The notes under the pieces were generated by a model. It searched no databases. It was not told where the DNA came from and worked only from the letters and a program-made list of their open reading frames with translations. From the NCBI GenBank assembly GCA_029255685.2, contig CM055312.2, positions 71,376,792-71,440,791 on the forward strand: DNA of 64,000 bases, written 5' to 3'. The position numbers and the translations under genes are program-made. This DNA is from Silene conica. Taxonomy: Eukaryota > Streptophyta > Magnoliopsida > Caryophyllales > Caryophyllaceae. This document shows positions 34,419 to 47,870 of this stretch, one piece after another (position 1 is the first letter of the stretch; each line of letters opens with the position of its first letter).

Positions 34419-35940
34419 ATGGCAAGTAGACATGGCATCACAGAACATCAAAGCAAAGCCTTGGAAGAGTTAAAAACCCGAATCCAAGATGCCTTTAAAA
34501 GTCATCAACTCACTTCTTATGAACAAGTGGAGGCTACTATATGGGGTGTTCCACTTCTGGGCGACAGAAGAAGCGAAACCATCATCCTGAAATTCCTGAA
34601 AGCTAAGGATTTTGAGGTTATGGATGCTTTGTCGATGATCAAAGACACTTTGCGATGGCGAGCAGAAGTTGGTGTGGATACCCTCTTAGAGGAAAACCTT
34701 GGAAATTCTTATGACAGGGCTTTGTTTACTCATGGTTGTGACAAAGAAGGCTACCCAATATGGTACTTGGCTTTGGGGGAACTTTTGAATAGCATGCTTT
34801 GTCAAACTACGTCTTCTGATGTCGAAAACCAGCATAAGTTTTATTGCTGGCTAATTCAATTTGTTGAGAAGAATATTAAGAAGCTTGATTTTAGTCCAGG
34901 AGGTAGCAACTCTTTTGTTCTGGTCATTGATCTTGGGCTAGTCTCGTCGTGGCATGGTACTCGAGATTTATACAAGGTCATCTACAAGTTCCTTCAACTC
35001 CTTCATCATCATTATCCTGGCTTTGTTGAAAAACAGGTAACTATGAATTACGGTTATTTGTTGATTGAATGATCCCTTGTCGAGGAAACTAAACCGGGTC
35101 AGTTTCGTTTTCTTAAGATGTGGATCAATGTTTCATGGTGGTATCGCTATTATTGCCGAGCTTACTGCCTGGTATTTGACAGATGGAGCAGCAGCACGAT
35201 TGTGATATTTACAAGCGCATCCAAAACTCTCGAGACTCTTTTCAAGTTAGTAAAATTTCTTACGGAGTATATTATATACTATTGTTTTACATGGGAATCA
35301 ACCTATTAAGTATTAACTCTAACATGTAAGATTGTCTCAGATAAGACTCGCTAGCTCTTTTGTGCTAAAGCTATGAATCACCACCACAGGTACATTTCTC
35401 CTGCGCAAGTACCCATTAGGTATGGCGGCCTGAGCAGTGGTGACGAGCAAGGATCAAGTCAGTTTAACAGCGATGAACCTATCTCTGAGACTTCCATCAA
35501 CCCTGATGGCAAACACACCTTGGAGTTCAATTTTGCAGAGGTAAGGATTTAAGGAACCTCTGGCTTTCTGAAACATTATTATTTATGCAGTATGTTTTTA
35601 CTTGTAATGATTTGTGGCATTTGAATTGCAGGAATGTGATGTACATTGGGATCTTAGAGTGATTAATTGGGGCATTATCTATCAAGCAGAATTTGTGCCC
35701 ATTGCGAAAGGAAGATATATTACAGTCATATCAAAGCCGAGAAAGCTCATACCAACTGATAGACCTATCATTTCTGACAGTTTTAGGGTCAGTGAATCAG
35801 GGAAGTTGGTCCTCACAATTCATAACACGAATTCCAAGAAAAAGAAACTCCTAGCCAGGGTTCGAGTTGTGCCAACTGATGGAACAAAGGTGGCAGATGA
35901 AGCGTCTCTTCGCGGCTGGTTACCTCAACCTGATGAATAA
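34419..35940 (+). CDS. Patellin-like protein (SEC14 and GOLD domains)
   Basis: Four exons join in frame: 34419-35036, 35118-35245, 35390-35540 and 35632-35940, all with GT/AG borders, giving 401 residues. Residues ~13-100 form the CRAL-TRIO N domain (IWGVPLLGD, ILKFLKAKDF, TLRWRAE). The SEC14 lipid-binding domain follows to ~265 (INVSWWY, SKTLETLFKYISP, YGGLS). The GOLD domain ends the protein (residues ~290-395; WDLRVINWGIIYQAEFVP, SGKLVLTIHN). Patellins bind phosphoinositides and act in membrane traffic and cell-plate formation. The long acidic N-terminus of many patellins is absent. An in-frame TGA lies just upstream of the chosen ATG. The SEC14 tail looks divergent, so it may be a fast-evolving paralogue. 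Confidence 0.85.
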
Positions 35941-36759
35941 TCATGTTAAGCCTAAACATTATAGATTGTCAGTACTCACTACAGATTTTAATTTTTGAAC
36001 GGGAATACTTGTGTAAAATGATGTTATGTATGATATGAGGAAAGGATGTTGCCTTGTGTCGGGAGGTTTTAGGCTTTTAAGTTGAAAGATCGGCCTTGGA
36101 CGTCGTAAAACCTCACCTCGTCTTCTAATAGGACCCGTCTACGTCGTGTACACAAATTTTGCAAAACTCACTTCACTTCTTAATCCCTTGTCATTTGCCC
36201 TTGTTGCAATATCTGTAGTACTAGGTTGGCAACGGAAACCAAATCATACAATGTACGTTACATACTCGATTCGAAACATCCCACTCAAGTGTGTCTTCAA
36301 ATGGGAGGTTCGTCTTGTATCAGAAAAATCTTTATTATTCGATTTAAATGAGATGTGAAAGTATCATACTCTTGGCGCCATATATTGGACACAAGGTTAT
36401 AAGATAAAATATGAAATGTATGAGCAAACCTTCAGCAGCCAATCATGCCAATCATGATACCTTCAAATTTGTGTACATGATGATGGTCAATGAATTGTAG
36501 TTTCTAATTTTCTGTGGCTTCAAACACCCAGGTTATTGGTGAAATTCGAGTCTTTAGTTTGGATGTCCAGTTGAATACTGATTGAGTTATTTTAGTTAAG
36601 TCAATTTTACTAATAGTACTTATAAATGTCCTACATATACACACTAAGGTGCCAAAATGTATATTTTACGGGGTTGAAGTGTGCGGACCATCGCGTTCGA
36701 CCCATATAGCCGTCACGGTAATGTTCAATGGATATTTTTGTCAAAACAAAACTTGACAT
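35941..36759. other. 3' flank of the patellin-like gene and intergenic DNA
   Basis: The first ~300 bp probably include the 3' UTR. No other gene was seen. Confidence 0.4.
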
Positions 36760-37433
36760 GATCTAACTAGGGATGGCAATGGGTAGGGTCTGGGTAGGGT
36801 CCGGCAAGACCCGACCCGACCCGCCGTAAAAAATCTTAGACCCATACCCGACCCAGACCCTAAAGGGTCTGAAATTAATGGACCCATACCCGACCCTAAT
36901 GGGTCTAGGTCTAGGTAGGGTCTACCCTAGGGTCCAATTTTTCTTAACGAGTCATTCAATAAAATGTACCAAGGTTCGAATTAAATTAAAAAGTTTTGAT
37001 TAAAGTATTAAATCTTGGTTATTTGGATCATTACCCATACCCGACCCTAAATTATACTTAGTATCATTTAGGGTACCCAAACTCATCATTTTCATCAATT
37101 TCCTCGTTATTCTTATTGATTATATGGATATGCGTATAGTATATTAATGATAACTAATAAGAGTCATTTGTTTGTGTCTATTATTTGGGTTATTGACGTT
37201 CGTATGTGTGTTTTTTGTTTTACTTTTTCTTTTTTTTAATAAATATAAGGGTCTAAGGGTCGGGTAGGGTCCCAAGACCAAGACCCGGACCCGACCCGAA
37301 GTTTTTATATAAGACCCATACCCGACCCATACCCGAGTGGGTCTCAAAAATTCAGACTCATACCCGATCCATTAGGGTCCGACCCTAAGGGTCTGGGTTG
37401 GGTACCCGACCCACTGCCATCCCTAGATCTAAC
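36760..37433. mobile_element. hAT-type non-autonomous element with 8-bp duplication
   Basis: The element 36768-37425 has imperfect inverted ends starting TAGGGATGGCA, as in plant hAT elements. A perfect 8-bp duplication GATCTAAC lies at 36760-36767 and 37426-37433. The interior is largely made of GGGTAGGGTC and GACCCGACCC-like repeats around an AT-rich centre, and it encodes no transposase. Confidence 0.85.
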
Positions 37434-37448
37434 CCCATCCTAGACATA

Positions 37449-37660
37449 TACTCCCTCCGTCCCGGTCATTTGTTATCTATTTTCATTTTGGGGTGTATCA
37501 TTGAATTGTTATCTATTTCCATTTTTGGAAACTTTTTATGGATGACATTTGATTACATGTGGGGCCATATAATTTGTGTGGTCCAAATTCATTTACACTT
37601 CTTTTCTTAATCTTTGTGTTAAAAGCAATAGATAACAATTGATCGGGACGGAGGGAGGAT
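37449..37660. mobile_element. Stowaway-like MITE
   Basis: The ends CTCCCTCCGTCCCGG (37451) and its inverse (CGGGACGGAGGGAG, ending at ~37658) are typical of Stowaway/Tc1-mariner MITEs in plants. Both ends share ATTTGTTATCTATT-like subterminal sequence. A TA precedes the left end. The right-hand TA has mutated. Confidence 0.8.
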
Positions 37661-37989
37661 CTTATTTAACTGGGTAAACGCAGTGTTAAACCATAAAGCT
37701 AAAATGACTTGACTCAAGCCAACCTAAAACGAAAACTATCACGCATCAGAAATGATATAAACCTACATGTGTCTTGCTAAATTCGATATTAACGAAAAAA
37801 AATAAAAAAATAACCCAATATCAAAAACTATTAACACGAGGGATTAACCCATCTCAAACTGACTTGACCCAGACATAAAACAAGGGTTTGAAGAATCACA
37901 CATCCCCAAATCAATTTCCTACGTTCCCTTATTCCTGCAACTTTTCTCCCTTAAGAATAAGAAGAAATCACCCCCAAAATTCAACATCA

Positions 37990-39176
37990 ATGGCGGAAAA
38001 CAGCAATGAAAAGGGAATACCTAAACAATACAACTTGGATTCAAAGTGGGACGCTTGCCTTGATCTCTCTCTCCGTCGCGTCGTCTACTCCTCCGTCGCC
38101 GGCGCTTTTTCTGGCCTCCTTCTTTTCCGTTAGTCTCTCCTTTTCCTTTTTTTTCCAAATTCTTGTTTTAGATATTTAATTTGTGTATCATGAAGCATGT
38201 CATTTGAATTTATTGTGGAATTTATAAGTTTTAGGTATGTAAATGTATTTCATTTTTGTGGTTGCTGTGATGGATGTTCTTGATTTATGGATTTGGAATT
38301 GGGTAGTTAAAGAAAAACAATTAGAAATGTGTTGAAAAAGGGAAGGGATGGATTTGAGTTTTTGGTCAGTCTAAATAGTCGCAAATTCTTGTTTGAGACG
38401 GACCTATATAACGAGTAGGTGTGACCTTATGAAAAAAAATTTAGAGGGTTAGTGGATATTTGGGATACGTAAATGGGTTGGCATCACATTGTATCAATGT
38501 GAGATGGTTTTGTAGGAGATCAACTGATAAATGTAGCTTGGTGGAAATGCTGAGCATCTGAGATTCTAGAGATGTCGAAATGTTTGGATAATGGTCATAG
38601 ATAGAGAAGACCAAAGACTAGAGTGCCAGTCAGCTAAGGTTTGATTGTGTAGTCCATGGTGTTATCTATCATGGGTATGAAGGCGTTTGCAGAGAGGCAA
38701 ATGTGAATTCCAGCTGTCTGGGTTTCATATTTTGTGTTTATGTAGAGTTAGATTCTTGCTTGCCGAAGAAGTTAGAGGTGCTGCCTAGCAGCTTTTCTAC
38801 AGAAATAGAAGCCTGAAGTTCTGTTTCAGTAATTCTACCGAGAGTCTGGCACAGTGACACATTGTCACCGATAGAGTAGTAGAATGGTTGTCTGGTGTTT
38901 CCACACTCGTTGATGCTGTTTACATGTTTCTGGCTGCAATAGGCTTAACTAGAGAATATAAGGCAGGAATTTTTGTAGGCTAATTTTTGGGCTTAAAATT
39001 GCGTGATTCTTATATGTTTTATAGGTAGTCCTGTTACCCGCTGGGCTTCTGTTGCTCTTGGAGCTGGAGTAGGTATTGGATCTGCTTACTCAGATTGCTC
39101 GCGGCTGTTTGACAAACCCACTGCAAATTTGAGTCCCACTGCTGTTTCCGAATCCCCAGTTTCCCAGGCATGTTAA
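37990..39176 (+). CDS. MIC10: MICOS complex subunit MIC10
   Basis: Two exons, 37990-38128 and 39025-39176, join through an arginine codon (C|GT) to give 96 residues. The intron is 896 bp. Two short hydrophobic segments (about 30-47 and 49-68) each contain a glycine motif: GAFSG at 38-42 and GAGVGIG at 59-65. The latter is the GxGxGxG signature of MIC10, and AYSDC follows it. MIC10 is a hairpin-shaped inner mitochondrial membrane protein that oligomerises to bend the membrane at crista junctions. The length and the N-terminal WDACLDLSLRR block agree with plant members. It is convergent with the T-complex-11-like gene. Confidence 0.92.
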
Positions 39177-41173
39177 CCCCTCTCTTTTTGTACTACATTA
39201 TCTAAGCCATCTTTATCTGTTGATTTTGTGATTTGATATTTGAAGTCCGTGTATCAAAAGTATTGTACACTTTCTGCATCTGTTATACCTTTAGATATGA
39301 AAGAGCTAAATAGAGGCATTAGCAATTAAGTGCATTCTTGTCACCATTTAGCTTCATGACTGATAAGATAAGGAGGCTTTAATTAGTGATCTTCTCTATA
39401 GCAATTAGTGATTTAACTGTTGGAACGTTTGTTAGAAACAGTTTCAGCGACGAGCAACTCATTTGTTGTGTTGTCTATAATTAGTATGTCATTTTCTGTT
39501 TTCAGTGATGCAAAAACTCACTATATTTTAGCCTTTGGCGCAGACAACTATTTAGTAGTCTATTGACACATTTTGTTATGGCTGCAGTGCCAACATTCTC
39601 TATTGTTTTGCTTGTCCAAGCAATGTACATTTGACCCGCTACCCACCATGTGTGAGCTGTGAGCTGTGAACTGTGATAATGTTTTGTGTGTATTCAGATA
39701 CTCAGACGTGCCTTATTTTGAACATTTGATGTCTCTAATGTGGGATTTTGGCCGAAACACTGTGGTGCCCTATGATTTAGTATGAAATACTTTTTCTTGT
39801 TCTACCACTAGCATTATTAAACTAGGACAATGAGGCGTTTTGGACTTGTGAGTAGTGCCGTAGTGGTATGGGTGAAAACAGGTTGTGTCCTGTGTTACCC
39901 CGACTCTTCGACACGGTGTCGTTTCATCCACTGTCCCTATGATTCGTTTTTATGGACTTGTGAGTAGTGCTGTAGCGGTTGTGCCTATGATTTGTTTTTA
40001 TGGACAGAGAAATTGCGCAGGTACAACTTGAAAAAAATATCAATTAGTTCACTTGCAATATGAATTTTTTTACAAACTAATAGTTCAATAAGAGTAACTT
40101 TTCTTAATTGCTTTTTTTATAAGGTTAATTACTGTTGTAAAAAATAACTGCACTTGATAATATTGGCTGGAATCTAGAAAGATTGGAGTCATGTACCCGA
40201 CATCTATAGAGTCTGAGATTTTGAAATGTTGGATTTTTGAACAAATGAACAATTAGATGATCTGTAGTGAGAATTGAGTTGTGGAACGCTTGTATTTATA
40301 CAAGAGCGGATTACACGCTAAACACGCCAAAAATATTTGCAAATATGCTAATTACCCTGGATTCTGCCAGGAAACCTTTTTCTTTTAACTGTTGAACTTT
40401 GCTGGTAGAAGTTGACCTTTCAGAAGGCTGTGCTCCTGCTGAGTTGTGTTAGGAACTGAAATTTGGTGGACATTGGAGTGGATTTGCAATGGGTTTTTTG
40501 TATCTGCGCTTCTGTTTTATTGTCTGCACAAATCAGTCATCATTCTAGAGAAATTTGCTTACCCTCCTTTTCTTTTGTAGTAGGATGGACAGGAGTAACT
40601 CCGGAAGTGAACTTCATAGCAGTCGTCAAACTACTTAACCGGAAGGCTTATTTCTTCAATTTATTGGGCTCCTCCTATCCAACTGTAACAACCAGAATTG
40701 TTTTGATGGGTTGATATAATACCCATTTACTCCCAAGTTTCTTATGAAATGTTCCTTTCTCGTATCATATTTGTTTGTTGTTATTTTGAGATAAAAAAAA
40801 AAAGATTTTACCAGGTGAATGAAAATGGAATGAAAGAGCAATTCGTAAATCGCTCTATTTCTTGATTGTTTCTATCTTTACTTCTCTAGCTTTGCTTCAC
40901 CCTCTACCAATGAGAAGAAGACGTTTCCATTGTTCCAATTGGTTGGGAGTATATTAACGTGGTACATGGGTACACTCAAGAATTTTTTTTACATAAGTGA
41001 CTAAAATGAACAGTTATTCTGGTTCCAAATGTATTTACAGTACTGAGTACAGAGTTTATGCTTAATATTTACGACCTAATTACTAGATGTTTTTCGAAAC
41101 TATGGATAATCACAGGTTTTACATAAATATATTTACACAGTTATTTGTGGAAGTAGCACACCCACCATTATTA
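39177..41173. other. Region between two convergent genes
   Basis: This holds the 3' UTR of MIC10 at the left and probably the 3' UTR of the T-complex-11-like gene at the right. Frames such as 40463-40714 match nothing I know. No terminal repeats were noticed. Confidence 0.4.
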
Positions 41174-44100
41174 TCATATATTCTTCAACAGCTCCTCATA
41201 CCATGACCCATGAACACTGGCAGACACTGTAGTCATAATAATCAACTCTTCTGCCACACCCAACACCGTATCAGTAAGGAAAACAGCCCCAACACGTCTG
41301 AGTGAAACCTCAGCTAGGTGACGGCCCTTCCCTCCAGTCCCACCGAGCACTACAGCCCTTGTAGCCAAGCGGACAGCTCGGGACACACTTGAGAATACTG
41401 GATCTCCTGATTGTAAACTCTTAGACAGCAAGTTTGACACAACCCCCATTGTTGACCGCAGCTTCTCAAGGTTCACAACATGTTTATAAGAATCTGGAAG
41501 CCCGATCATGACTTTGACAATCTCTTCAAGGCCCACGTCTTCAGACTTCTCAAGTAACTGGGAGAGTTGCCTAGCAGACTCTGAAATTATGTTGTCCATG
41601 TCTGATGGGCTTGTTAACAAACGCTCAGTGATCAAAGTTTGACGGAGGACCAACATGCTGCAAAGATCCCAAACAAATGGAGTTCAGTGTCTCAAATATA
41701 CATGCACAAAACACACAAATTGCAGCTTAGCCTTGTACAAAACGGTTAATTCCTCGTGTAACTTTAGGATTCATTCCACGGACAACATTTCATTTATATT
41801 TTTGTGTTTAGATTGGCATATATACAATCATATGTTCAAAAGATACTAACCTTGTAGAAACAACAATAATTTTCTGCAATTGAGACTGAACAGTTCTCAG
41901 CCTAGATAAATTAAGCTTCACAGTTTCAGGCAAAGTTGCTTGCTCCAGGCCCTCGATCTGGCTTACCAACTCCAATAAACCAAGCCTGATAAATAAATCG
42001 ATCCTTTCTCCCATGCACTCTGGCTGCTCTTTACCTGACAATTCAACATGATATAAAAAAGTAAGAAAGTTTTCGGTATGTTTGGTCGTCGTGTTGGTCA
42101 CATTAGGTTCATTCTTGTTTACCAATAATTAGATAGACAACTACCTATTTAAGCAAATAAATAAATAAGACCATTATAATTTATAAATACTTGAACTTAA
42201 AACAAAATTTCGGAGTGATACCTTTGGCAATCGGGTCCAGAGAGCGGGTTCCTGACGTCGCTGATACACTTCCTCCTGTTCGAAGCGCAATTGATGGTAT
42301 CCCCTGAGCACTACTTGCCGGAGAAGCTGGAACTGCTGATATAGAATCCAAATGTTCACCCCACACTTGTGTTGCATTATTCCTCACCAAAGAGAGCCAA
42401 TTCTTCGTCAATGGTAGAGATGTAGAGGCATTGGATGGAGGTCCATATCGATCTGAAAAGGCTTTCTGTAGATATTCCAAGCCAGCAGGCCCCTTAATCA
42501 AGGGCTCAATCATCCTGATTCGCGCTCTGCTAATCTCCTTTTTCAGGGTCTGCCAGAATCAAGCAAGAGAAAAATAGAAAGATCAGTTTACACCCGCATC
42601 CGATAAACAAGACCCCCAAATGTAAGAAAGTATTCCTTCAATACAACAACAATACCCCAGTGCTTTTAAGGCTGGTGGGGCAAGGAATGTCAGATATAGC
42701 AGCCTCACCCCCAACTCTTGGTGAAGCACAGTGAAAATCGTCTTAACCAAAATTAAAGTATGTCCTAAAAGATTTAAACAATGAAAAACAAAAGAGAGAG
42801 AGAGAAAGAGAGATCAAAGAAATATACCTGAATTTGTTGCAAGACAAAACGAAGACCCTTTACTACTGCTACTGCAGATGAAGAATCAGAATCTTCTCCA
42901 GTTACCGACATTTGTCTCAGATCGACCAATAAGTTCTGGTGAGCATTCTTCATCTCATCATCGCTTGCTGGAGCTGATAGCTTCTGCAGGGTGATCAATG
43001 CATATTCCAAAATTTTACCTAGGTAATTGATATCCAATGTTCCATTTCTCAACACCTATACATATATACAAATAAAGTCAATTTACATGAACTAACAGAT
43101 TAACAATAAGAAGAACATATCCTCTAGGACGACAAAACTAGTTACCTGTGTGAGAATATCTATATCAATTGCATCAGAGATCTCCTGTTTCCAACTTTCA
43201 GGAGACATCTCGCAGAGTTCATCCCTGACTTCCGTCATAAGCTTAAGAACCCAACTTAAGTCAGGCTGCTCCTGCCTCATGGATTCCATGACACCGTCCC
43301 AAAATGCCTTTTCCATAGCCTCCTTCAATTTCATCTACAAACCCAACGAAGTCATAAGAACTTGAAAATTTTACAATACACAACAGTAACAGAAAGTTCG
43401 TCAACAACCAAATGTAAGAAAAATTACTGAGTAGAAAAGGAAGAGCAAACACACCTTGACACCATTCTCAACATCATCGACACCAAGACTATCAGCAAAA
43501 TCATGACGCTGTGCATGGACAATCTCATTTACTAATACTTCGTTCTCCGTAAATGGTGTTGATGTTAAATTGCTTAACTGGGCATCACCACCACATGGAG
43601 CAGGTGGACATGCTGTTATAACTGGAATTTCTGAAGTAACGTCTTCTTCAAACAGTGATCGTGCCACGCTGCTTGATTGTCCTCCGCCATCAGCCATGAT
43701 GTTTGTTTCACGAGTAACAATAGCTGGAGAAGTGTCTGATAAACCAGAAGAACTTGGAGATGTGATGTGAGCAACAGGGGATGTAAATGGACTCCCTGTG
43801 CCCTTAGAAAAGAATTTAGATCGTGCATCAGAAATGGCATTCTCCATTCTTATAATGCCAGCAACCCCACTGAGATTCTGCACTTTTTCTTTGAGAAGTG
43901 TCTGATCTTCCAGTACCTGCTTTTGGATAGCCTTCATGTCATGAGTAAGACCACTATTTGATCCCTCCGGTGACAGCTTACAGGTATGCATCATAGACAC
44001 CTCCATGTGGCAGGCAGCTCTCACCAAATCCTCTTCCAACAATTTGGCATCCTTCACTTTCCATACCACAAAGCGATATAGATACAAACACCAGGCTTTA

Positions 44101-47100
44101 TCGAATGCCTCAAGCTGCGATCTGAAAGTCAGATTATTACTCTTAGAAGGCGATTTTATACAACCACCTTCCAATAGTACTTTTGTCAACAGTTCAAACT
44201 CCTGTATAAATTTCGTAGCAGCTTCGGCAAGGGCAATCTCATCTTCGCCTCTGCCACTGAGAACAGCATCTGGGTGTCCCAAAATCATGAATGCACAGAG
44301 GGCGATTCTCACAGGATACCTTGGCAGTTCACAGGAGCTCTGGCTCTTCTCTTTTGCAGGCATAGGTTTCTTCTGTTTGTCAACCTTGGCTGTCTGGTTC
44401 ACATAGCGCTTGCGCACTGGAGTAGCAACCCGCTTCAGGAGGTGATTAATGTTCTCCATCCCTAAAGAACCATTATTTCCTGACCGAACCCTTAGATGGA
44501 CTTCAAGACGATCAAGGAATGAACTTGCAGTAATTAGTGTAGATCTTGACCCAATCGTGTATGCAAGCTGCTCAAAAGGCATTGACCTGACTGATTTCTC
44601 ATTGATATTCAAGCGCTCAAAAGCTTTTACTAAAAAGAATGTTGTTCCTTTTGTCTCCACAAATTGTCTCCAAAATTTTGCCAATATTCTATCAAGTTTT
44701 TCAGCCTGTTCTTTCATCATATTAGAATCAGCAATTGGGGTGCCATTTAAACTCTTTCTTTGCTTAAGGAGTTCTGCTCTTTGTCTCTTTGCCTGCGCAC
44801 AATCATACCATGGTAAAATTTAGTGAGGATGCATCATACCATTTTATCTAGATAAAATTACATTTTGATGTATTGTTCCAATTTTTTAAGACACTATTTT
44901 TTTTTTGTGCAAAGGAAGATACGAAGATAATTCGCTTCATTGACTTAACCGGAACTAAGTTAGCTAACATGGGGACAGTGTGAATGTATATATCAGCTCA
45001 TCATACGCTAAGTGATATGTACAGGCAAACACCAATTGTCTCAAACACATATCCAGAGTACTTTTAATGTTAAACATACCCTCAGCAACCGATCTTCCAG
45101 TTGATCCCTCTTTTTCATTCTTTCCATCTCCCTTTGATTATGAATTGAATTGGCCACTCTTTGCACTCTTGATGACCATGCGTGAGCCTTTGACCTCTCT
45201 GCTTCTAGCAATCCCAACCTCTTCCTCTCCGCTGATAAACGCTTCTGGTGGATAGCAGCTTGCACACGCTCCTTATATTTGCTCTCTTGTATCATCCTAC
45301 GAGTCAATGATTGAGCTGTCCGCTCTTTCCTCATAGCTCTCCATTGCCTACGAGATTTCATGATGAGCATTCTGTTTGCTTCAGCTTGCTTAACCCGTGA
45401 TTCAACTTTCATGCCTAATTCCCCTCGTTTTTTCTCAACTTCCATTTGCACTCCATTTTTTGCTGCTTGTCGAAGCTCCTCTAACCTAGCCAGACGCATC
45501 TGAGCCTTTGAAAGAATGCTCAACCTATAGTATCAAAATATAATGTTAGTAAGTTAAAAACCACGCCGAGTCATACCAATCAACTACAGTATTTTCTTAT
45601 CTACATTCTGCCATGAAAACTCAAATAAAGACTTGAAAATGCTGCAACAGTTTTAATATCTTAATCTTAAAAGGCGCAATGCACAAGGACACTTTGTATC
45701 GACAAAGTGCACGATGAGAGACACGGGAGCGGGTCTCATGCACAGGAAGCAGACTGTTTTTGCAAACATTTTTTTATGGATTTGCCTAGCAAGCCTAGTG
45801 TGACAGCGCTCTCGAGGTGCACTTTTTTAATCAATTTGCCTCAAAATTGCACTGAATCAACAAAGAATAACAAGAATATATTCGTAAATTTCTAAACATT
45901 TCACAATTTAAATCAGCCAGACAATCAAAGGCTCCAACAACATACCTCTTCTGCTCAGCAGCAATAAGTTTAGCTTCAATTCGCTGACCAAGATCCACTT
46001 CTTGAGAGGATAAACGTGAAGGACTTCTTTGCTTCGGTCTTGCTTTGCTGGATAAAAGGTCATAGAATTGCTACAGCAACAGAAACAACAGACTTTATAC
46101 ATCAGCCCCAGAAAGGGGAAGTTCCAAGCATCATCAAAATTGTAACTTGAATATGTTAAGAAAAAAACATAGTTAGCATCCAACCATTTGTGGCACCAGT
46201 TAGTTTTACAAGAATGACTAGGATAGCTGTTAGCCTCAAATCACATTTAGAAACCCATCTTCCATACACTAACAGAGTTTATCCCCACAAGATACAAGAT
46301 TGTGTTCATTAGTACTACATATAATTCAGACACCTATATAACCAAACAATCCAATATAATATTTATTCACACATCTCCAGCATACTCAGCCCTAAAGAAG
46401 ACATATATTTCACGGGTTCAACACCAACTCAATTGTAACCAAGTTCGATACTTTTAATTGCAGAAAGGTAATTTCACTGTCTAATCAAGCGTAGCAAGTA
46501 TTTTTAAGATACAATCATAAAATTCCGTAATACATATATATATGCTTCAACAATTACTGAAATTAAGCAAGAAATTCATAGACATTTACCAAATAAAACA
46601 CTCAGCAAGATGACAACTTCAACAAATACTGACACAAACTAGTGTCAATAGTTTATATTCGAACAGCAAACTTTACTGTCTCAATCAAATACCAAAAAAT
46701 TAAACAACAGAACATAAAACAATGCTCAGTTACATGAACACTGCATACTACACTATATGCCAATCTCTTAATTCAAAAGCATGACCGTAATCATCCAACC
46801 AAACAAAAACACAAACTCTAAACATTACCCTACTACAAATCAAACCATAACGATCAAGCAACCGATTAAACACCATTGACATAAATAAAGTGTGATACTC
46901 CAATCCATTTCACTATAATCTTATCACTTTCCTTTCTAAGTCGTCACAATATAATCTACTTTCCTCTCTAAAGTGAGATGGTGTGTAAATTTACCTTCTC
47001 TTCTCTATTTTTCTTCATTTCCTTTAATTCAACCCAACTCTAATTTCATAATTTTACAAGAAACATCCTCTTTTCTCTCTGCTTCTCATTATTTTACCAA

Positions 47101-47659
47101 AAATATTCTCTCTTTTACTTTACTCTAACGCATCTCTCTATTTTTCAAAATTTTACCAACAAATATTCTCTCTTTTTTACTCTACGGCCTGCCGGCCTCT
47201 CTCTACTTTCAATTATTTTACTATACTATTGGTTTGAAGATACTCCTTCCGCCTCCATCATTTGTTTTCCTTAATTGAGATGAAGGAGGGAAATTGGCAT
47301 GAAGGGAAAACCCATACTACCAGACGTAAGTAATCAATTCCGGAAAAGTGCGATCAAAATCCTAATTAATCCACCAAACAGCAAACAAAAAAAATAAACT
47401 TGTTCACCAAACAATACGATGAAATAATCACAGAAAAAAAGAGAAAATAATAGTAAACCTGACGACGAATATCTGCTTCCTTAAGCTTAGCCTCAATTTC
47501 CTCAACAGTGATCGGAGTCCGACACTCAGAAAGCCGCCGACGAAGTCTTCGAGGAAGTTTCGGCGACGCGCCACCATCGTTCACCGGAAAAGTCATCGCA
47601 ACACCGCCGAGACCGCCGTCGATTTCCGTAAACTCCAGTCCAGACGACGTACACGCCAT
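41174..47659 (-). CDS. T-complex protein 11-like protein
   Basis: Nine exons join in frame on the minus strand: 47659-47459, 46070-45946, 45524-45080, 44792-43455, 43334-43146, 43055-42828, 42549-42222, 42034-41851 and 41657-41174. All use GT/AG and give 1173 residues, close to the usual plant length. Residues ~68-300 are highly charged and helical (coiled-coil-like, rich in R, E, K). The Tcp11 region starts at ~416 ([16 protein letters not shown]) and contains [10 protein letters not shown] and [19 protein letters not shown]. The family is conserved from yeast (Sok1) to animals and linked to cAMP-type signalling there. The plant role is not well defined. An upstream in-frame ATG at 47680 is possible. 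A 5' UTR intron seems present. Confidence 0.92.
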
Positions 47660-47870
47660 CTTTGAACAAGGGACATACATATGTAATCAACTATCAATTT
47701 CAAAACTAATAAATTAAATATAAAAAAACTTTGATCAAGTCAAAAAAAAACGAAGTAAATTAAATTAATACGAAAATAAATAAAAGTTTGATGTGTTCAA
47801 AATTATTACCGGATATAGGAAGGTGTTGATGATCGGAGATAGAAAGCGAGACAACCCAAAAACAAAAAAA
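47660..47870 (-). other. 5' leader of the T-complex-11-like gene
   Basis: On the minus strand ATCCG|GTAATAATT near 47811 is a good donor, and an acceptor-like AG lies near 47690-47700. This suggests a short intron in the 5' UTR. The exact borders cannot be fixed without transcripts. Confidence 0.4.

Noticed and set aside
40463..40714. 83-codon frame downstream of MIC10
   Set aside because: No similarity that I recognise; probably chance in a 3' flank.
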